A stretch of DNA of 64,000 bases from Iodobacter fluviatilis (GCF_004194535.1 NZ_CP025781.1:1364001-1428000); one strand, 5' to 3'. Counted from the stretch's first letter, positions 49,392 to 63,185 are shown. Notes: generated from the letters alone by a model not told the origin. Numbers and translations are program-made.

Positions 49392-50069
49392 GTACGCCCA
49401 GCCAGCGTAGCCTGCATTGATTGGGGTGATGCTGCTTGAGCATGTTTGGAATGCAGTATCCCAGCAAGTCGTTGATGTTGCGCTGGGGAATGCCCTTCTT
49501 CTGCTACAAGGGGAAGTGAGCCGAAGCGGCGGTGACCTGCTGACACTGGCAGGGTGACGAAGTCCGTGGGAAACGGGGTTTGCGGCGAAGCGGTTACGCC
49601 AAGATGAACCTCTAGGCTGAGCATGGGACGGTTGAGGAACACGTACCTATTAAACCGCATCTGAGGATTGAAATGTCACCACGGCCTACACCGTTTAACA
49701 GGCTGGATTTGGATTGGTATCAGTGACATATATCCACTGATGCCGCGATTGTAGCCAGAAATGTAGACTGGTCTGTATGGAGTCATGGGGAGTGTGTAGC
49801 TAGACCATGGCATCTAAATCGACTTGCGGAAAGCAAGGATAAAGACTGCGATAGGCAACCTCACCCATGCGTTGAGTCCAGCATGTGAACTGGGGAAGGC
49901 TTGCACAAATGCCAAGGGAGTGTGCCCCCGATGATGTGCGAGTTGGCGGAGCCTCCGTAGTAGTCCGAAACTGGGAAAGCCAGTTACATGGCGAAGGGAG
50001 GCAGTTTAAGTGGTTTGCTGGGTCGACTAACTGACCACAATAAGGTGAAGACCTTTGATAATCAGTGAA

Positions 50070-51425
50070 ATGCAAAGCAAGCTGGCAATATGGTCTTCAA
50101 AGGATAAAGAACGCAAGTTCGATCGTCTGCTGAGGCTCATTGCTGAACCGGTCTGGCTACGCGAAGCTGCTCACACTACGCTGGCGTCAAGTGGAGCAAA
50201 GACACCGGGAATCGATGGTGTCACTCGGGTTTATATGGAAAATCATCTCCAGCATGAACTTGAAACCTTACGCACCGAGCTACTTGCTGGCACGTTTCAG
50301 CCACAAGCCGCCCGTCGTGTGTAAATTCCAAAAAGCAATGGCAAGATGAGGCCTTTGGGCATCCCTTGCCTGCGTGATCGGATTGTACAGCGTGCCATTT
50401 TGATGGTGATGGAGCCGATATGGGAAAGTGATTTCCATACCGTTTCATACGGATTCAGAAAAGCGCGCAGCGTACATCACGCCATTCGCACGGTGAAATT
50501 ACAGCTACAGGATGGGGGAGAACAAAGCACAGCTGGGCGCTGGATTATTGAAGGCAATCTGGCCAGCTACTTCGATACCATTCACCATCGATTACTGCTT
50601 AAAGCAATGCGCAAGCGTATCGCAGACCCGCGTTTACTGGCTATGGAAGTTCATCAAAGCGGGCTGTGTAGATCGCGGTTTATTTCGGGCGGCAAGTGAA
50701 GGCGTACCGCAAGGTGGGGTTATTTCACCTTTGTTATCAAACATCATGCTGCATGAGTTTGATACTTGGATGGAAGCGAAATACCTTAACAAGAAAGTAC
50801 GTAAAGATCGTTGGGCATGGAACTTTGGCATACAAAACCAGCGCCCATTGCGGTACGGGAGCAGCGCCAGTGGAAACCGGCAATATCTTATTGTCGATAT
50901 GCTGATGATTTTGTTGTGATTGTCAAAGGCAGCAAAGCGCAAGCTGAAACTGCGCGCGCAGACTGCCGAGCATTTCTTGAAGATCAGCTTAAATTGACGC
51001 TGAATCTTGAGAAAACCCACATTCCGCATGTTAACGATGGCTTTGTGTTTCTGGGGCATCGAATCATTCGTAAGCGTGGCGCGCGCGGTCAGATGCGGGT
51101 GGTGAGTACAATTCCATGGGATAAATATCGGCGCTTTACCGAGAAGTTGGTAAAGCAACTGTCGAGTAATTACAGCACGAATCGAATGGATATGCTGGCG
51201 AGTCTTAACCGACACCTCACTGGGTGGGCAAACTTTCACCAATACACCGACTTTACTGCCACTTTATTCAGCAAGTTAGATCGCGCCATCTTCTGGAAGT
51301 TTGGCTATTGGCTGGCGCGTAAATACCGACGCGGCTTTAGATCGCTCATGCGAGATTATGTTAAATCGCCAGCAAACGGTGTCGCTAAAACTTGGTTGAT
51401 TGGAGGGCAAAACACTCATGGCTAG
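50070..51425 (+). pseudogene. Group II intron reverse transcriptase/maturase, broken
   Basis: Start MQSKLAIWSSKDKERKFDRL. RT blocks are PGIDGVT, MRPLGIPCLRDRIVQRAI, the conserved SEGVPQGGVISPLLSNIML and the catalytic YADDFVVIVKG. The C-terminal maturase X domain includes LNRHLTGWANFHQ; no HNH endonuclease was seen. Lesions: a TAA stop at 50322 (ARRV-stop-IPKSNG), a frameshift near 50640 and another near 50850. The YADD box itself is intact. Confidence 0.88.
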
Positions 51426-51586
51426 TATGGAGCCCTCACACTCCGGCGGCTGATTACAAGCCGGAAGAGTCGGTTCAAATGGCGAACCTTGACTGAAAAT
51501 CCATTCATATTGCACGACGAGCCGATCAGCACCATGGAGTCGAGGTATGGTGAGGTTGCCTTTGCGATGAGCAGCACTTAGATGAA

Positions 51587-51671
51587 GAGCCGGATGCATT
51601 GAAAGGTGCAAGTCCGGTTCGGAGAGGAGAGACGGGGAAATAGTACGACTACGCCCCGTCTCTTACTCCAC
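51587..51671 (+). ncRNA. Group II intron domains V and VI
   Basis: Domain V is the 34-nt hairpin at 51587-51620, starting GAGCCGGATGCATTGAAA and ending AGTCCGGTTC, close to the canonical form. Domain VI follows with a 10-bp stem AGAGACGGGG / CCCCGTCTCT (51628-51637, 51654-51663) and an A-containing segment that would supply the branch point. Confidence 0.85.
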
Positions 51672-52107
51672 TTCCGACCACAGAAGGCTGGCTTTATTTG
51701 GCTGGAATCAAGGATGTGTTTACTTGTGAAATCGTCGGTTATGCGATGGGTAGTCGAATGACAAAAGAGTTGGTGAGTGCCTCATTGAAGCTGGCCTTGG
51801 CGCAAAAGCGACCTAAGGAAGGATTGATTTTACATTCGGATCGAGGGAGCCAGGCAAGTGGCATTGGCGGGCTTGCGGGGGTCTATGTCACGCAAAGGGA
51901 ACTGCTATGACAATGCGCCAATGGAAAGTGGGCTCATTGAAGAATGAATTGGTTCATCACCGTAGCTACAAAACACGAGTGGAAGCGCAGGAGGAAATCA
52001 CCGAATATATTGAAATTTTTTACAACCGAATTCGCCGTCATTCACGTTTGAACGATGAAGAGCCAGCAGTATTTGCCAAGCAATTTGAGCTAGCAAATCA
52101 GGAATAA
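51672..52107 (+). pseudogene. IS3 OrfB transposase, exon 2
   Basis: Begins PTTEGWLYLAGIKDVFTCEI, holds the second Asp in ILHSDRGSQ and the C-terminal NELVHHRSYKTRVEAQEEIT with YIEIFYNRIRRHSRL. Between them there are a deletion after GSQ, a frameshift around MSRKGNCYDNAPMES, and another before GSLKNELVHH. The catalytic Glu region is therefore not translated in frame. Confidence 0.85.
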
Positions 52108-52264
52108 ACCCAAAGCGTGGTGTCCGTGATTGACGCAGCCCTCGGTATTGCGACTCAGCCTTGGCAGCGAGTTTGCGAACCCAAGCGCGAATGGTGTGGT
52201 AATCCCCCCACAAAACCAGCTCATTTTTAAGTAGAATTTTCTCGTAGTCTTTGAGGAGCTCTAC

Positions 52265-52528
52265 ATGAAAGCAGCACGTTATTCTGACAGCCAGATTATG
52301 GCGATTTTAAAGCAAGCGGAAGCCGGTTCAACCGTCCCCGATCTGTGCCGCGAGCACGGCATGAGTTCTGCCTCTTTCTACAAATGGCGCGCTAAGTTTG
52401 GCGGCATGGACGTCTCGATGATGACGCGGATGAAAGAGCTGGAGGACGAAAATAAGCGCCTTAAAAAGATGTATATCGAAGCCCAGATGCAAGCGGATAT
52501 CATCAAGGAGGCCATGTCAAAAAAGTAG
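52265..52528 (+). CDS. IS3-family OrfA (second element)
   Basis: 87 aa with HTH ([37 protein letters not shown]) and a coiled coil ([20 protein letters not shown]). It ends at TAG just after a slippery A-AAA-AAG (52519-52525), the usual -1 frameshift site that makes the OrfAB transposase. Confidence 0.92.
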   Translation: MKAARYSDSQIMAILKQAEAGSTVPDLCREHGMSSASFYKWRAKFGGMDVSMMTRMKELEDENKRLKKMYIEAQMQADIIKEAMSKK

Positions 52529-53352
52529 TGAAGCCATCTCAGCGTCGTGAGATGGCTCAATGGGCCGTTGAAACCAAGGCCGTTTCTATTCGTGCAGCTT
52601 GCGCCAGCTTTGCGATTAGCACGACTTGCTATCGCTATGTTCGTAAGCTGGATGCAGAAAATGCCCAAATCGCTGACTCATTGGTTCAACTCACGGAAAC
52701 GCATCGCAACTGGGGCTTTGGCCTTTGTTTTTTGCATCTGCGAAACGTAAAGAAAAAGCACTGGAATCATAAACGGGTCTACAGGATTTACTGCGATTTA
52801 GAATTAAATCTGCGGATTAAGCCTAAAAAACGCTTAGATCGTGAAACCCCAGCGCCATTAGCTGTGCCAGAGGCAAAAAATGAAACGTGGTCGATGGATT
52901 TTATGCACGATCAATTGGCCGATGGCCGCAGTATTCGCTTATTTAATGTGATTGATGATTTTAATCGGGAAGGATTGGGCATTGAAGTCGATTTCTCTTT
53001 GCCAGCAGAGCGCGTCATACGCAGCCTGAATCAAATTATTGAATGGCGCGGCAAGCCAAAACGAATCAGGTCCGATAATGGCCCAGAATATATCAGCCAT
53101 CTGCTGAAAAATTGGGCAGAGCAACAATCGATTGAATTGGCTTATATTCAGCCTGGCAATCCACAGCAAAACGCATATATTGAGCGTTATAATCGGACTG
53201 TGCGTTATGAATGGCTGGCCTGCGATGACTTTGAAAGTCTTGCTGAAGTACAAGAAACCGCAACGCAATGGCTTTGGACTTACAATAACGAGCGTCCGCA
53301 CATGGGATTGGGCGGCATCACCCCGAAACAAAAACTGGCATTACATGCCTAG
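52528..53352 (+). CDS. IS3-family OrfB transposase (second element)
   Basis: A 274-aa DDE integrase-like transposase with all catalytic acids: Asp in WSMDFMHDQ, Asp in RSDNGPEY, Glu in [15 protein letters not shown]. The C-terminal [16 protein letters not shown] is typical of IS3 subgroups such as IS407/IS51. The GTG start overlaps orfA by one base. No lesion seen. Confidence 0.93.
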   Translation: MKPSQRREMAQWAVETKAVSIRAACASFAISTTCYRYVRKLDAENAQIADSLVQLTETHRNWGFGLCFLHLRNVKKKHWNHKRVYRIYCDLELNLRIKPKKRLDRETPAPLAVPEAKNETWSMDFMHDQLADGRSIRLFNVIDDFNREGLGIEVDFSLPAERVIRSLNQIIEWRGKPKRIRSDNGPEYISHLLKNWAEQQSIELAYIQPGNPQQNAYIERYNRTVRYEWLACDDFESLAEVQETATQWLWTYNNERPHMGLGGITPKQKLALHA

Positions 53353-53517
53353 CCTCTACTTTTAAGTGAGCTTAAAAATGGGGGATTACCGTGTTACGCG
53401 CCAGCCCTGTGCGCGTGGTGATTTCCATCATTTCCATGGTGATCACCTTTTATCCTCTGCTCAAGAGTTAAGCAGAATAAGTAAAGCACCTGGGTCAGTT
53501 TTCGGTCGGCGTCAACA

Positions 53518-53585
53518 TGCGTACACCTGCCAGCCGACCATTTTTCGGCTGAAGATATCGAGAAACACATACAGATAAAAATTAG
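53518..53585 (-). pseudogene. Older IS3-type transposase relic
   Basis: The minus-strand frame NFYLYVFLDIFSRKMVGWQV ends at YAC where the IS21-type terminus begins. This phrase is characteristic of IS3 OrfB around the first catalytic Asp. Only about 22 codons survive. It lies between the rRNA terminator and the IS21 end. Confidence 0.65.
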
Positions 53586-53623
53586 TGCATTCTTACCACT
53601 GCCGCCATTTTTTCCGCCCAAAG

Positions 53624-53658
53624 CAAAACCCCCGCCTCTTTCGAGTACGGGGGTTTTG
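53624..53658 (-). terminator. rRNA operon terminator
   Basis: A hairpin with 11-bp stem CAAAACCCCCG / CGGGGGTTTTG and T-run on the minus strand, 17 bp after the 5S gene. Confidence 0.88.
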
Positions 53659-53674
53659 TTTACGGCTTAGGGTG

Positions 53675-53787
53675 TCTGGCAATGACCTACTTTCACACAG
53701 GTAATCTGCACTATCATCGGCGCTAAGGTGTTTCACTGTCCTGTTCGGGATGGGAAGGAGTGGGGCCACCTCGCTATGGTCGCCAGA
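53675..53787 (-). rRNA. rrf: 5S ribosomal RNA
   Basis: On the minus strand it starts TCTGGCGACCATAGCGAGGT and ends GCCAGA, with the pairing ends of 5S rRNA. Internal CCCATCCCGAACAGGACAGT is the conserved loop. About 113 nt. Confidence 0.95.
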
Positions 53788-53919
53788 CTTTAACGGGTTA
53801 ACTCGTTGTGTGTATTGCTCCACAACGCGTTCAGTTCAATAGAAGAAGTAATTCAATACTCAAATTTAACTCTAATCTGGGTAGATTATACCGTCGCACA
53901 CACGCGTCTCAGGTTATAG

Positions 53920-56808
<2,889 letters not shown>

Positions 56809-56965
56809 TATAACCTCAAACACGTATTAACAAAGTTAATACAATTCAAAGTATCTGATTTCGCTTTGTTTGCGACACTTAAACCTCAGTTCTGACTTCG
56901 AGATTTAAGGTTTCATACAATCTACCCTTATTTATTTCTAAATTTGAGTATTACTTCTTCTATTT

Positions 56966-56977
56966 TTTTAAAGATCA
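56966..56977 (-). promoter_or_regulatory. boxA-like antitermination site before 23S
   Basis: GATCTTTAAAAA on the minus strand, in the tRNA-Ala to 23S spacer. The identical 12-mer lies before 16S at 59143. It resembles E. coli boxA TGCTCTTTAACAA, the NusB/S10 binding site. Confidence 0.7.
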
Positions 56978-57098
56978 AAGATACGTCTTGCTGATTTTAG
57001 AAACCAGAAATAAATGATCGTCTCAAGCGATGAATCTCTCTTGAGACAGTGATTTATTTCTATTTTCTGAACTTCATTTTTCCACCACTCTAAAAGAA

Positions 57099-57174
57099 TG
57101 GTGGAGGCTAACGGACTCGAACCGTTCACCCCCTGCTTGCAAAGCAGGTGCTCTACCAGATGAGCTAAGCCCCC
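57099..57174 (-). tRNA. tRNA-Ala(TGC)
   Basis: A 76-nt tRNA with CCA: starts GGGGGCTTAGCTCATCTGGT, anticodon loop TTTGCAA (TGC), T arm GGTTCGAGTCC. It is in the 16S-23S spacer of the operon. Confidence 0.97.
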
Positions 57175-57343
57175 AATAATTCCGCACATACTCAAATCAA
57201 ATTGGCTGCTCAATAAATTCATTAAGCAATCACCTTTCTGGCCGCAATAGTCAAGTGAGGCTAGAAATAAAATAACGCCGTGTACGTTTCAGTACACAAG
57301 TTATTTTATGACGACGCATCACGCAGGCTAGTGCGGATTAGAA

Positions 57344-57420
57344 TGGTGGGTCAGACAGGAATCGAACCTGTGACCCCCGCCTTATCAAGACGATGCTCTA
57401 ACCGACTGAGCTACTGACCC
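57344..57420 (-). tRNA. tRNA-Ile(GAT)
   Basis: A 77-nt tRNA with CCA: starts GGGTCAGTAGCTCAGTCGGT, anticodon loop TTGATAA (GAT), T arm GGTTCGATTCC. First tRNA of the 16S-23S spacer. Confidence 0.97.
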
Positions 57421-57487
57421 AATGTGATTTCGTATCTTCTTTTCTACAGCCGATGAGTGTGAGTACTCAATCCAAAAGACTTCTCTT

Positions 57488-59022
<1,535 letters not shown>

Positions 59023-59142
59023 AATCGCTAAGCTAGTACTTACTGGCTTACTTTATTCAGAGTAACCATCGCTGGCCCCTCTTTACTAATGCAAGCACTT
59101 GTTTCGCTTCCGAATCAAGCACTCACACTCATCGACTGTATT

Positions 59143-59154
59143 TTTTTAAAGATC
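59143..59154 (-). promoter_or_regulatory. boxA-like antitermination site in the 16S leader
   Basis: GATCTTTAAAAA on the minus strand, about 120 nt before 16S; identical to the spacer site at 56966. Confidence 0.7.
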
Positions 59155-59207
59155 ATTCGCTACTGCTAGAACACCGTGTTGCTGTGTGCGCTGCAGCGAG
59201 AGGCCGA

Positions 59208-59236
59208 AATATACCCCCATCCCCCAGCCCCGTCAA
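59208..59236 (-). promoter_or_regulatory. rRNA operon P1-type promoter
   Basis: On the minus strand TTGACG and TATATT are separated by 17 bp, about 190 bp before 16S and upstream of boxA. Both boxes are close to the sigma-70 consensus at optimal spacing. The spacer is G-rich. Confidence 0.75.
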
Positions 59237-59441
59237 CCCGTGAAACGAGATAAAACGCAACAAGTGACTAAGTCTTTGATTTTATGAGGGGCTATTTTGT
59301 ATTTTTAAGCCACAGAGATCTGATCTCTTTTTTAGCAAGGAGTCATGCCACAGTTACGCTCAGAAAAAAGCTCAAAAATAAGACCGTCACCTGGACGGCC
59401 TTCTATAACCAAGCATGTATGAGCATTGCTGACGACTGTTT

Positions 59442-59600
59442 CTACAAGCACCCCAAAAGTAATAGAACGACAACAACAATGACAATAAGGCCTAAACCGC
59501 CACTTGGGCCATAACCCCAACTTCTGCTGTGTGGCCAGCTTGGGATGGCCCCGATTAGCATTAGGATCAGCACGATCAATAATATGGTTCCTACACTCAT
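59442..59600 (-). CDS. DUF3309 family small membrane protein
   Basis: 52 aa: MSVGTILLIVLILMLIGAIP, then SWPHSRSWGYGPSG, then a hydrophobic tail (LIVIVVVVLLLLGCL). The two membrane helices around a PxWPHSxxWGYxPSG motif are the DUF3309 hallmark. The family's function is unknown; it often lies with stress genes, as here. AGGGGAA ribosome site. Confidence 0.88.
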   Translation of the reverse strand: MSVGTILLIVLILMLIGAIPSWPHSRSWGYGPSGGLGLIVIVVVVLLLLGCL

Positions 59601-59702
59601 GATATTCCCCTAAAAAAAGTTAATTTAATCCGGTACTAGGCCGCGAACACGACTCTCCCAGAGGCTCCAATGGCAACTCTGCGGGGGATAAAACTGCGAG
59701 TG

Positions 59703-60529
59703 CTATTGTTGAAGAAAACTAATTAAATCCCGGCTCAGCATGTCTTTATCTGTAGCAAACAATCCATGTGGCGCCCCCTCATACTCAATCAACGTGGCCT
59801 GTGGAATACCTTGAGCGGCCTCTCGGCTAGATATTTCGATGGGTACAGTTTTATCATCGGTGCCATGAATAATAAGAGTGGGCACATTAAACGCGCTAAG
59901 GTCATCACGAAAATCGGTGATTGAGAATAACTTCACACATTCAATGTGTGACTCTCAAGCTGGCTTGCATCGCAATACTCAGCATCCAATGCATAAGCTC
60001 ATCGCTCACTGGCTGGGCGCAATGATGCCAATACCGAAGAACTTCTTAAAAAACCCAGCAAAGAACTTTGCCCGATCTGCTTTTATGATCTTCAATCATA
60101 TTGTTAAATACTTCTTGTTCTTCACCATCGGGGTTATTGTTCTTTTTCAGCATAAAGGGCAGTACCGAAGAGATCAGTGCCGTTTTCACTTCAGACTTGC
60201 CTTGATGGCGAGACATATAGCGGGCAACTCCCCCCCCCTCCCATTGAAAAGCCCACTAGCGTTGCATCAACGGCTCCCGTTTGCTGAATCACCGTGGCCA
60301 GATCATCCGATAAAGTATCGTAATCGTAGCCATTCCAAGGCTAGGATGAGCGACCAAAACCGCGGCGGTCATAACTAATCACGCGATAGCCTTCTTCTAC
60401 AAGCACCATCGCCTGATCTTCCCAGCTGGCGGATGATAATGGCCAGCCACTCAATAAAATAACAGGCTGACCTGAGCCCCTGTCTTTAACAAAAAGCTCA
60501 GTATGATCAGATGTTGTAATGATATTCAT
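59703..60529 (-). pseudogene. Alpha/beta hydrolase (non-heme chloroperoxidase type), decayed
   Basis: N-terminus MNIITTSDHTELFVKDRGSG through YDRRGFGRSS is intact, then a TAG stop replaces an expected Gln (SS-stop-PWNGYDYDTL). The nucleophile elbow VGFSMGGG runs into a G8 tract with a frameshift. Further shifts occur near 60080, 60010 and 59940 before the C-terminus FRDDLSAFNVPTLIIHGTDD...PHGLFATDKD. The catalytic Ser, Asp and His regions are each recognisable but never in one frame. Confidence 0.88.
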
Positions 60530-60670
60530 GACGAATAATCCTTTATTGAGTTGAATAAACGGCACTCACTAAACACAGGAAACAATCACGCTTTTCATCT
60601 ACAAGCAGCCTGGCAACTTCCCTCACAGGCTGCTTGTATGAAAATCTAAAAAAGACGACTCAATATGCGA

Positions 60671-60985
60671 TCATTTAACTCGCATATCATTTTTAACTGA
60701 CTTCACACCTTTCACTGTTTTAACCAGCTGCTCAGCATGATCTGAAGCGGCCTGTGAGCTAACAAAACCGCTCAATTGCACTACGCCTTTAAATGTTTCT
60801 ACATTGATTTCCATAGATTTCAGCTTAGGGTCACCAAAAATGGTCGACTTCACTTTACCAGTGACAACGCTATCATCTAGATACTCGCCCGTACCTTCTT
60901 GCGTTGGCGCAGATGAACAAGCGGCCACAGACAATAAGGCGGTCACCACAAAAAATGCTGCACAATACTTGCCGAGGTGTTTCAT
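60671..60985 (-). CDS. BON-domain lipoprotein (OsmY-like)
   Basis: A 104-aa lipoprotein with lipobox SVAAC and one BON domain (about 40-104: DDSVVTGKVKSTIFGDPKLK, VVQLSGFVSS). BON domains bind membranes; such proteins are often induced by osmotic or envelope stress. It is surrounded by other stress-type genes. Confidence 0.88.
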   Translation of the reverse strand: MKHLGKYCAAFFVVTALLSVAACSSAPTQEGTGEYLDDSVVTGKVKSTIFGDPKLKSMEINVETFKGVVQLSGFVSSQAASDHAEQLVKTVKGVKSVKNDMRVK

Positions 60986-61106
60986 GGCTAATTCTCCAAA
61001 AGGGATAAGAAAACGAAAATGTTCAAGATCAGAGCAAACGAGTTATTTTTTGCTTGCCATCACGCAAGCAGTCTTGCTTATAAAGCTGCGCAACTCACCC
61101 ATAGCC

Positions 61107-61399
61107 TCAGAACCTGTGACGAGCCAGCTCTCGGGAGATTCGCAGCAATAAGAGCGCCCCCAAAATGGCACGAACACCAACGATTAAAGCAACCGTAGCC
61201 GCTACAGTAATAAACAAGCTGTAAAGGCTAAGCTCGCTCATACCCTCATAGCCTAAGGAAATGACGGCCCAGCAGCCCCAAAAAGCCCCAGCACGCCAAA
61301 GATCATATCCAGCACCACCCCTTGGCTTATCGTGGTCAGTATCTTATTAATGATAAAACCTGCAATTAGACCAAGCATCATCAAGGGAAAGAGCAACAT
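61107..61399 (-). pseudogene. GlsB/YeaQ/YmgE-family membrane protein with a frameshift
   Basis: The first frame reads MLLFPLMMLGLIAGFIINKI then GVVLDMIFGVLGLFGAAGPS-stop. The second frame restores WAVISLGYEGMSELSLYSLF and VAATVALIVGVRAILGALLL, to a stop at 61107. Together they give the small stress-induced membrane protein family (formerly transglycosylase-associated). The shift is in the G/C-rich stretch near 61265-61275. Confidence 0.72.
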
Positions 61400-61470
61400 C
61401 TTGTTCTCCGGCACTGGCTAGGTGCTTGCTGACGACTCATCCGCCAAGCAAACCTGAGGGCTAAGCAAAA

Positions 61471-61695
61471 CTATGGAAGATGCTTAGGTGGGGCATCTTT
61501 ATTGAGCTTTTCAAACTTGGTAATTTGCAACTCGGCTTCATCTTTTGTAATGCCATAGGCTTTCTGGATTTGGCCTGCCAGCCTGTCGCGCTTACCCGCA
61601 ATCACATCCAGATGATCATCCGTTAAGTTGCCCCATTGCTCTTTCACTTTGCCCTTAAATTCTTTCCAGTTGCCTTCGGCGATATCCCAATTCAT
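61471..61695 (-). CDS. CsbD family stress protein
   Basis: 74 aa with the CsbD pattern: MNWDIAEGNWKEFKGKVKEQ, WGNLTDDHLDVIAGKRDRLA and a helical tail. Small hydrophilic proteins of this family are made under general stress; their mechanism is unknown. AGGAG ribosome site. It lies between the broken YeaQ-like gene and the triple-BON gene. Confidence 0.93.
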   Translation of the reverse strand: MNWDIAEGNWKEFKGKVKEQWGNLTDDHLDVIAGKRDRLAGQIQKAYGITKDEAELQITKFEKLNKDAPPKHLP

Positions 61696-62220
61696 ATCAA
61701 GCTCCTTTGTGTTTAGGAGGCAAATGGCATGATGCCATTTCAGCCCCTTTTTACATCGAACACTTCATCAACTACATGCCGCCTGATGATGCTAAACATG
61801 AGCTTCTAGAGATGCAGCCAAGCCATGCTTGGTGCGAAAACTATCGATGACAGAACCAGATTAAAGCAGATGTCTAAACTTGGTCGGTGCGCTGGCGAAC
61901 ATAAGCGTATTTAATCTTTTAGCCTCTCTCCCTAGCCCACTTCCTCTCCGCCATCGCAGCAAGCCCGCAGCTCAAATCCACCGAGCCCAATGCAATGATC
62001 TTGGAATAAAAAAGCCACTTAAGTGCGCTAGCGTACAGACAGTTTTTTTCTTCCCACGCATTGTTTATGCCTAAGCACTTACCCCCTTCTTAAGCAAGCT
62101 ACTTGGCATGCTTGCTAGTATCGGGTGCACTGAGAAAAGCCTATTTAAAGCGCATCAACAGCTCAATACCACGGTTGATCGCCATTTTTATAACCCACTT
62201 TTTTCTGATGGAGAAATAAG
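61696..62220. other. Gene-free region with a repeated 15-bp motif
   Basis: No convincing gene in 525 bp. It has two copies of a near-palindromic motif, GTGCGCTGGCGAACA (61887-61901) and GTGCGCTAGCGTACA (62023-62037), matching at 13 of 15 positions. They lie between divergent csbD and the triple-BON gene, a plausible position for stress-regulator sites. Confidence 0.45.
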
Positions 62221-63057
62221 ATGCATTTAAACGCCCACAAACTACTGATTGCCTCAAGCCTTGCCGCTGCCCTCACTGTCTTTAGCGGTCCGCTTGCTGC
62301 GGCAAGCATTCCCCAGGAAATCAGCGATGCCAAACAGGAAACCCAGATCTGGACCACCTATGCCTTAAGCCCTTATCTGCGAGCCAGTGATCTCAAAGTA
62401 TCTGTGCAAAACGGTAAAGCAGTGCTGAGCGGAAAAGTAGATGAAGAGGTCAATAAAGACTTAGCCAAACAAATCGCCCTAGGCGTTGGCGGAATTAAAG
62501 AAGTCGATAATCAGATTGTGGTTCAGGCGGATTACGCACCAGTCAAAGAAGGCGCAAGCCGTAGTTATGGCGAAGCAATAGACGATGTGAACATCAGCGC
62601 GGCGATTAAATCGAAGTTGCTTTGGAGTAAAAATACCGATGGGCTAAGCACAACGGTAGAGAGCCATGCAGGTAAGGTGCGGCTAGCGGGTACAGCCAAC
62701 ACTGTGAAATCCAAAATACTGGCCAGCAACTTGGCCATGAACACCCGTGGCGTGGTTTCGGTAGATAACCAAATTGTGGTGGATGGGGCTAAAACCCAGG
62801 TTATTAATAGCGTCAAAAGCACTGCATCCGATGCAGATCAAAGCATTAGTGATAGCTGGGTCACCACCAAAGTCATCTCCACCTTTCTATATTCCCGAAA
62901 CGTGCCAAGCACAGATATCTCAGTGAGTACACAACACGGCGTGGTGACACTCAGTGGTAAAGTAGCCAGCGGTGCAGAGCGCTCTTTAGCCATCGAGCTG
63001 GCAAAAAATGTACGTGGCGTGAAGCGTGTAGAAGCCAAGGGGCTCATCGGCCTTTAA
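62221..63057 (+). CDS. Exported protein with three BON domains (OsmY-like)
   Basis: 278 aa. The signal peptide (cleavage likely after GPLAAA, about residue 28) is followed by three BON domains at about 38-105, 120-190 and 205-278 (LSGKVDEEVNKDLAKQIAL, VRLAGTANTVKSKILASNLA, VTLSGKVASGAERSLAIELA). The third ends the protein. No lipobox, so it is predicted periplasmic. GGAG ribosome site. Regulation may involve the 15-bp motif upstream. Confidence 0.9.
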   Translation: MHLNAHKLLIASSLAAALTVFSGPLAAASIPQEISDAKQETQIWTTYALSPYLRASDLKVSVQNGKAVLSGKVDEEVNKDLAKQIALGVGGIKEVDNQIVVQADYAPVKEGASRSYGEAIDDVNISAAIKSKLLWSKNTDGLSTTVESHAGKVRLAGTANTVKSKILASNLAMNTRGVVSVDNQIVVDGAKTQVINSVKSTASDADQSISDSWVTTKVISTFLYSRNVPSTDISVSTQHGVVTLSGKVASGAERSLAIELAKNVRGVKRVEAKGLIGL

Positions 63058-63185
63058 TTACATTTATTCCCAATTAATGGATCACCGGCCTCAATGGGCT
63101 GGTGGTCCTTTTTTACATTATTGGATCCGCTATCCAAATAAGCCTTTTTCTCTACAGCCCCCCCCCAACAAGGACACTCCGCATC

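Larger units (their letters stand above)
49392..51671 (+). mobile_element. Group II intron (2280 bp)
   Basis: The 5' end GTACGCCCAGCC resembles the group II consensus GTGYG, and the 3' end is ...CTCCAC. The borders are fixed by restoring the transposase frame across them. Domain V and VI are recognisable at the 3' end and a reverse transcriptase/maturase frame fills domain IV. The maturase is broken, so mobility and self-supplied splicing help are probably lost. Confidence 0.88.
48665..52126 (+). mobile_element. IS3-family element interrupted by a group II intron
   Basis: The left end TGGACACC (48665) faces GGTGTCC(g) at 52119-52126, the short inverted ends expected of an IS150/IS3-type element. 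Between them lie orfA, the first part of orfB, a 2280-bp group II intron and the rest of orfB. Without the intron the element is about 1.18 kb. No target duplication is visible, and orfB exon 2 carries several lesions, so it is not mobile on its own. Confidence 0.85.
52198..53390 (+). mobile_element. IS3-family element, apparently intact
   Basis: 1193 bp with 11-bp perfect terminal repeats GGTAATCCCCC / GGGGGATTACC and a 4-bp target duplication GTGT (52194-52197 and 53391-53394). It carries orfA and orfB with all DDE residues. It is inserted in an IS21-type istA gene that runs on the opposite strand. Confidence 0.88.
52127..53517 (-). mobile_element. IS21-type left end and istA start, split by the second IS3 element
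   Basis: On the minus strand the terminus TGTTGACGCCGACCG (from 53517) leads into aaaactgaccca, typical of IS21 ends. AAAAGGTG precedes an ATG at 53437. The frame reads MEMMEITTRTGLARN, jumps over 52198-53390 (minus one GTGT copy), then continues TIRAWVRKLAAKAESQYRGL. It is truncated at the first IS3 element. The IS21/IstA call is from pattern memory. Confidence 0.6.

Noticed and set aside
49328-50075. Minus-strand frames within the intron 5' region
   Set aside because: This is structured intron RNA (domains I-III); no protein family is recognisable.
50055-51425. Intron RT as a retron or diversity-generating retroelement
   Set aside because: The maturase X domain, domain V/VI hairpins and exact exon junction identify a group II intron; there is no msr/msd and no variable repeat.
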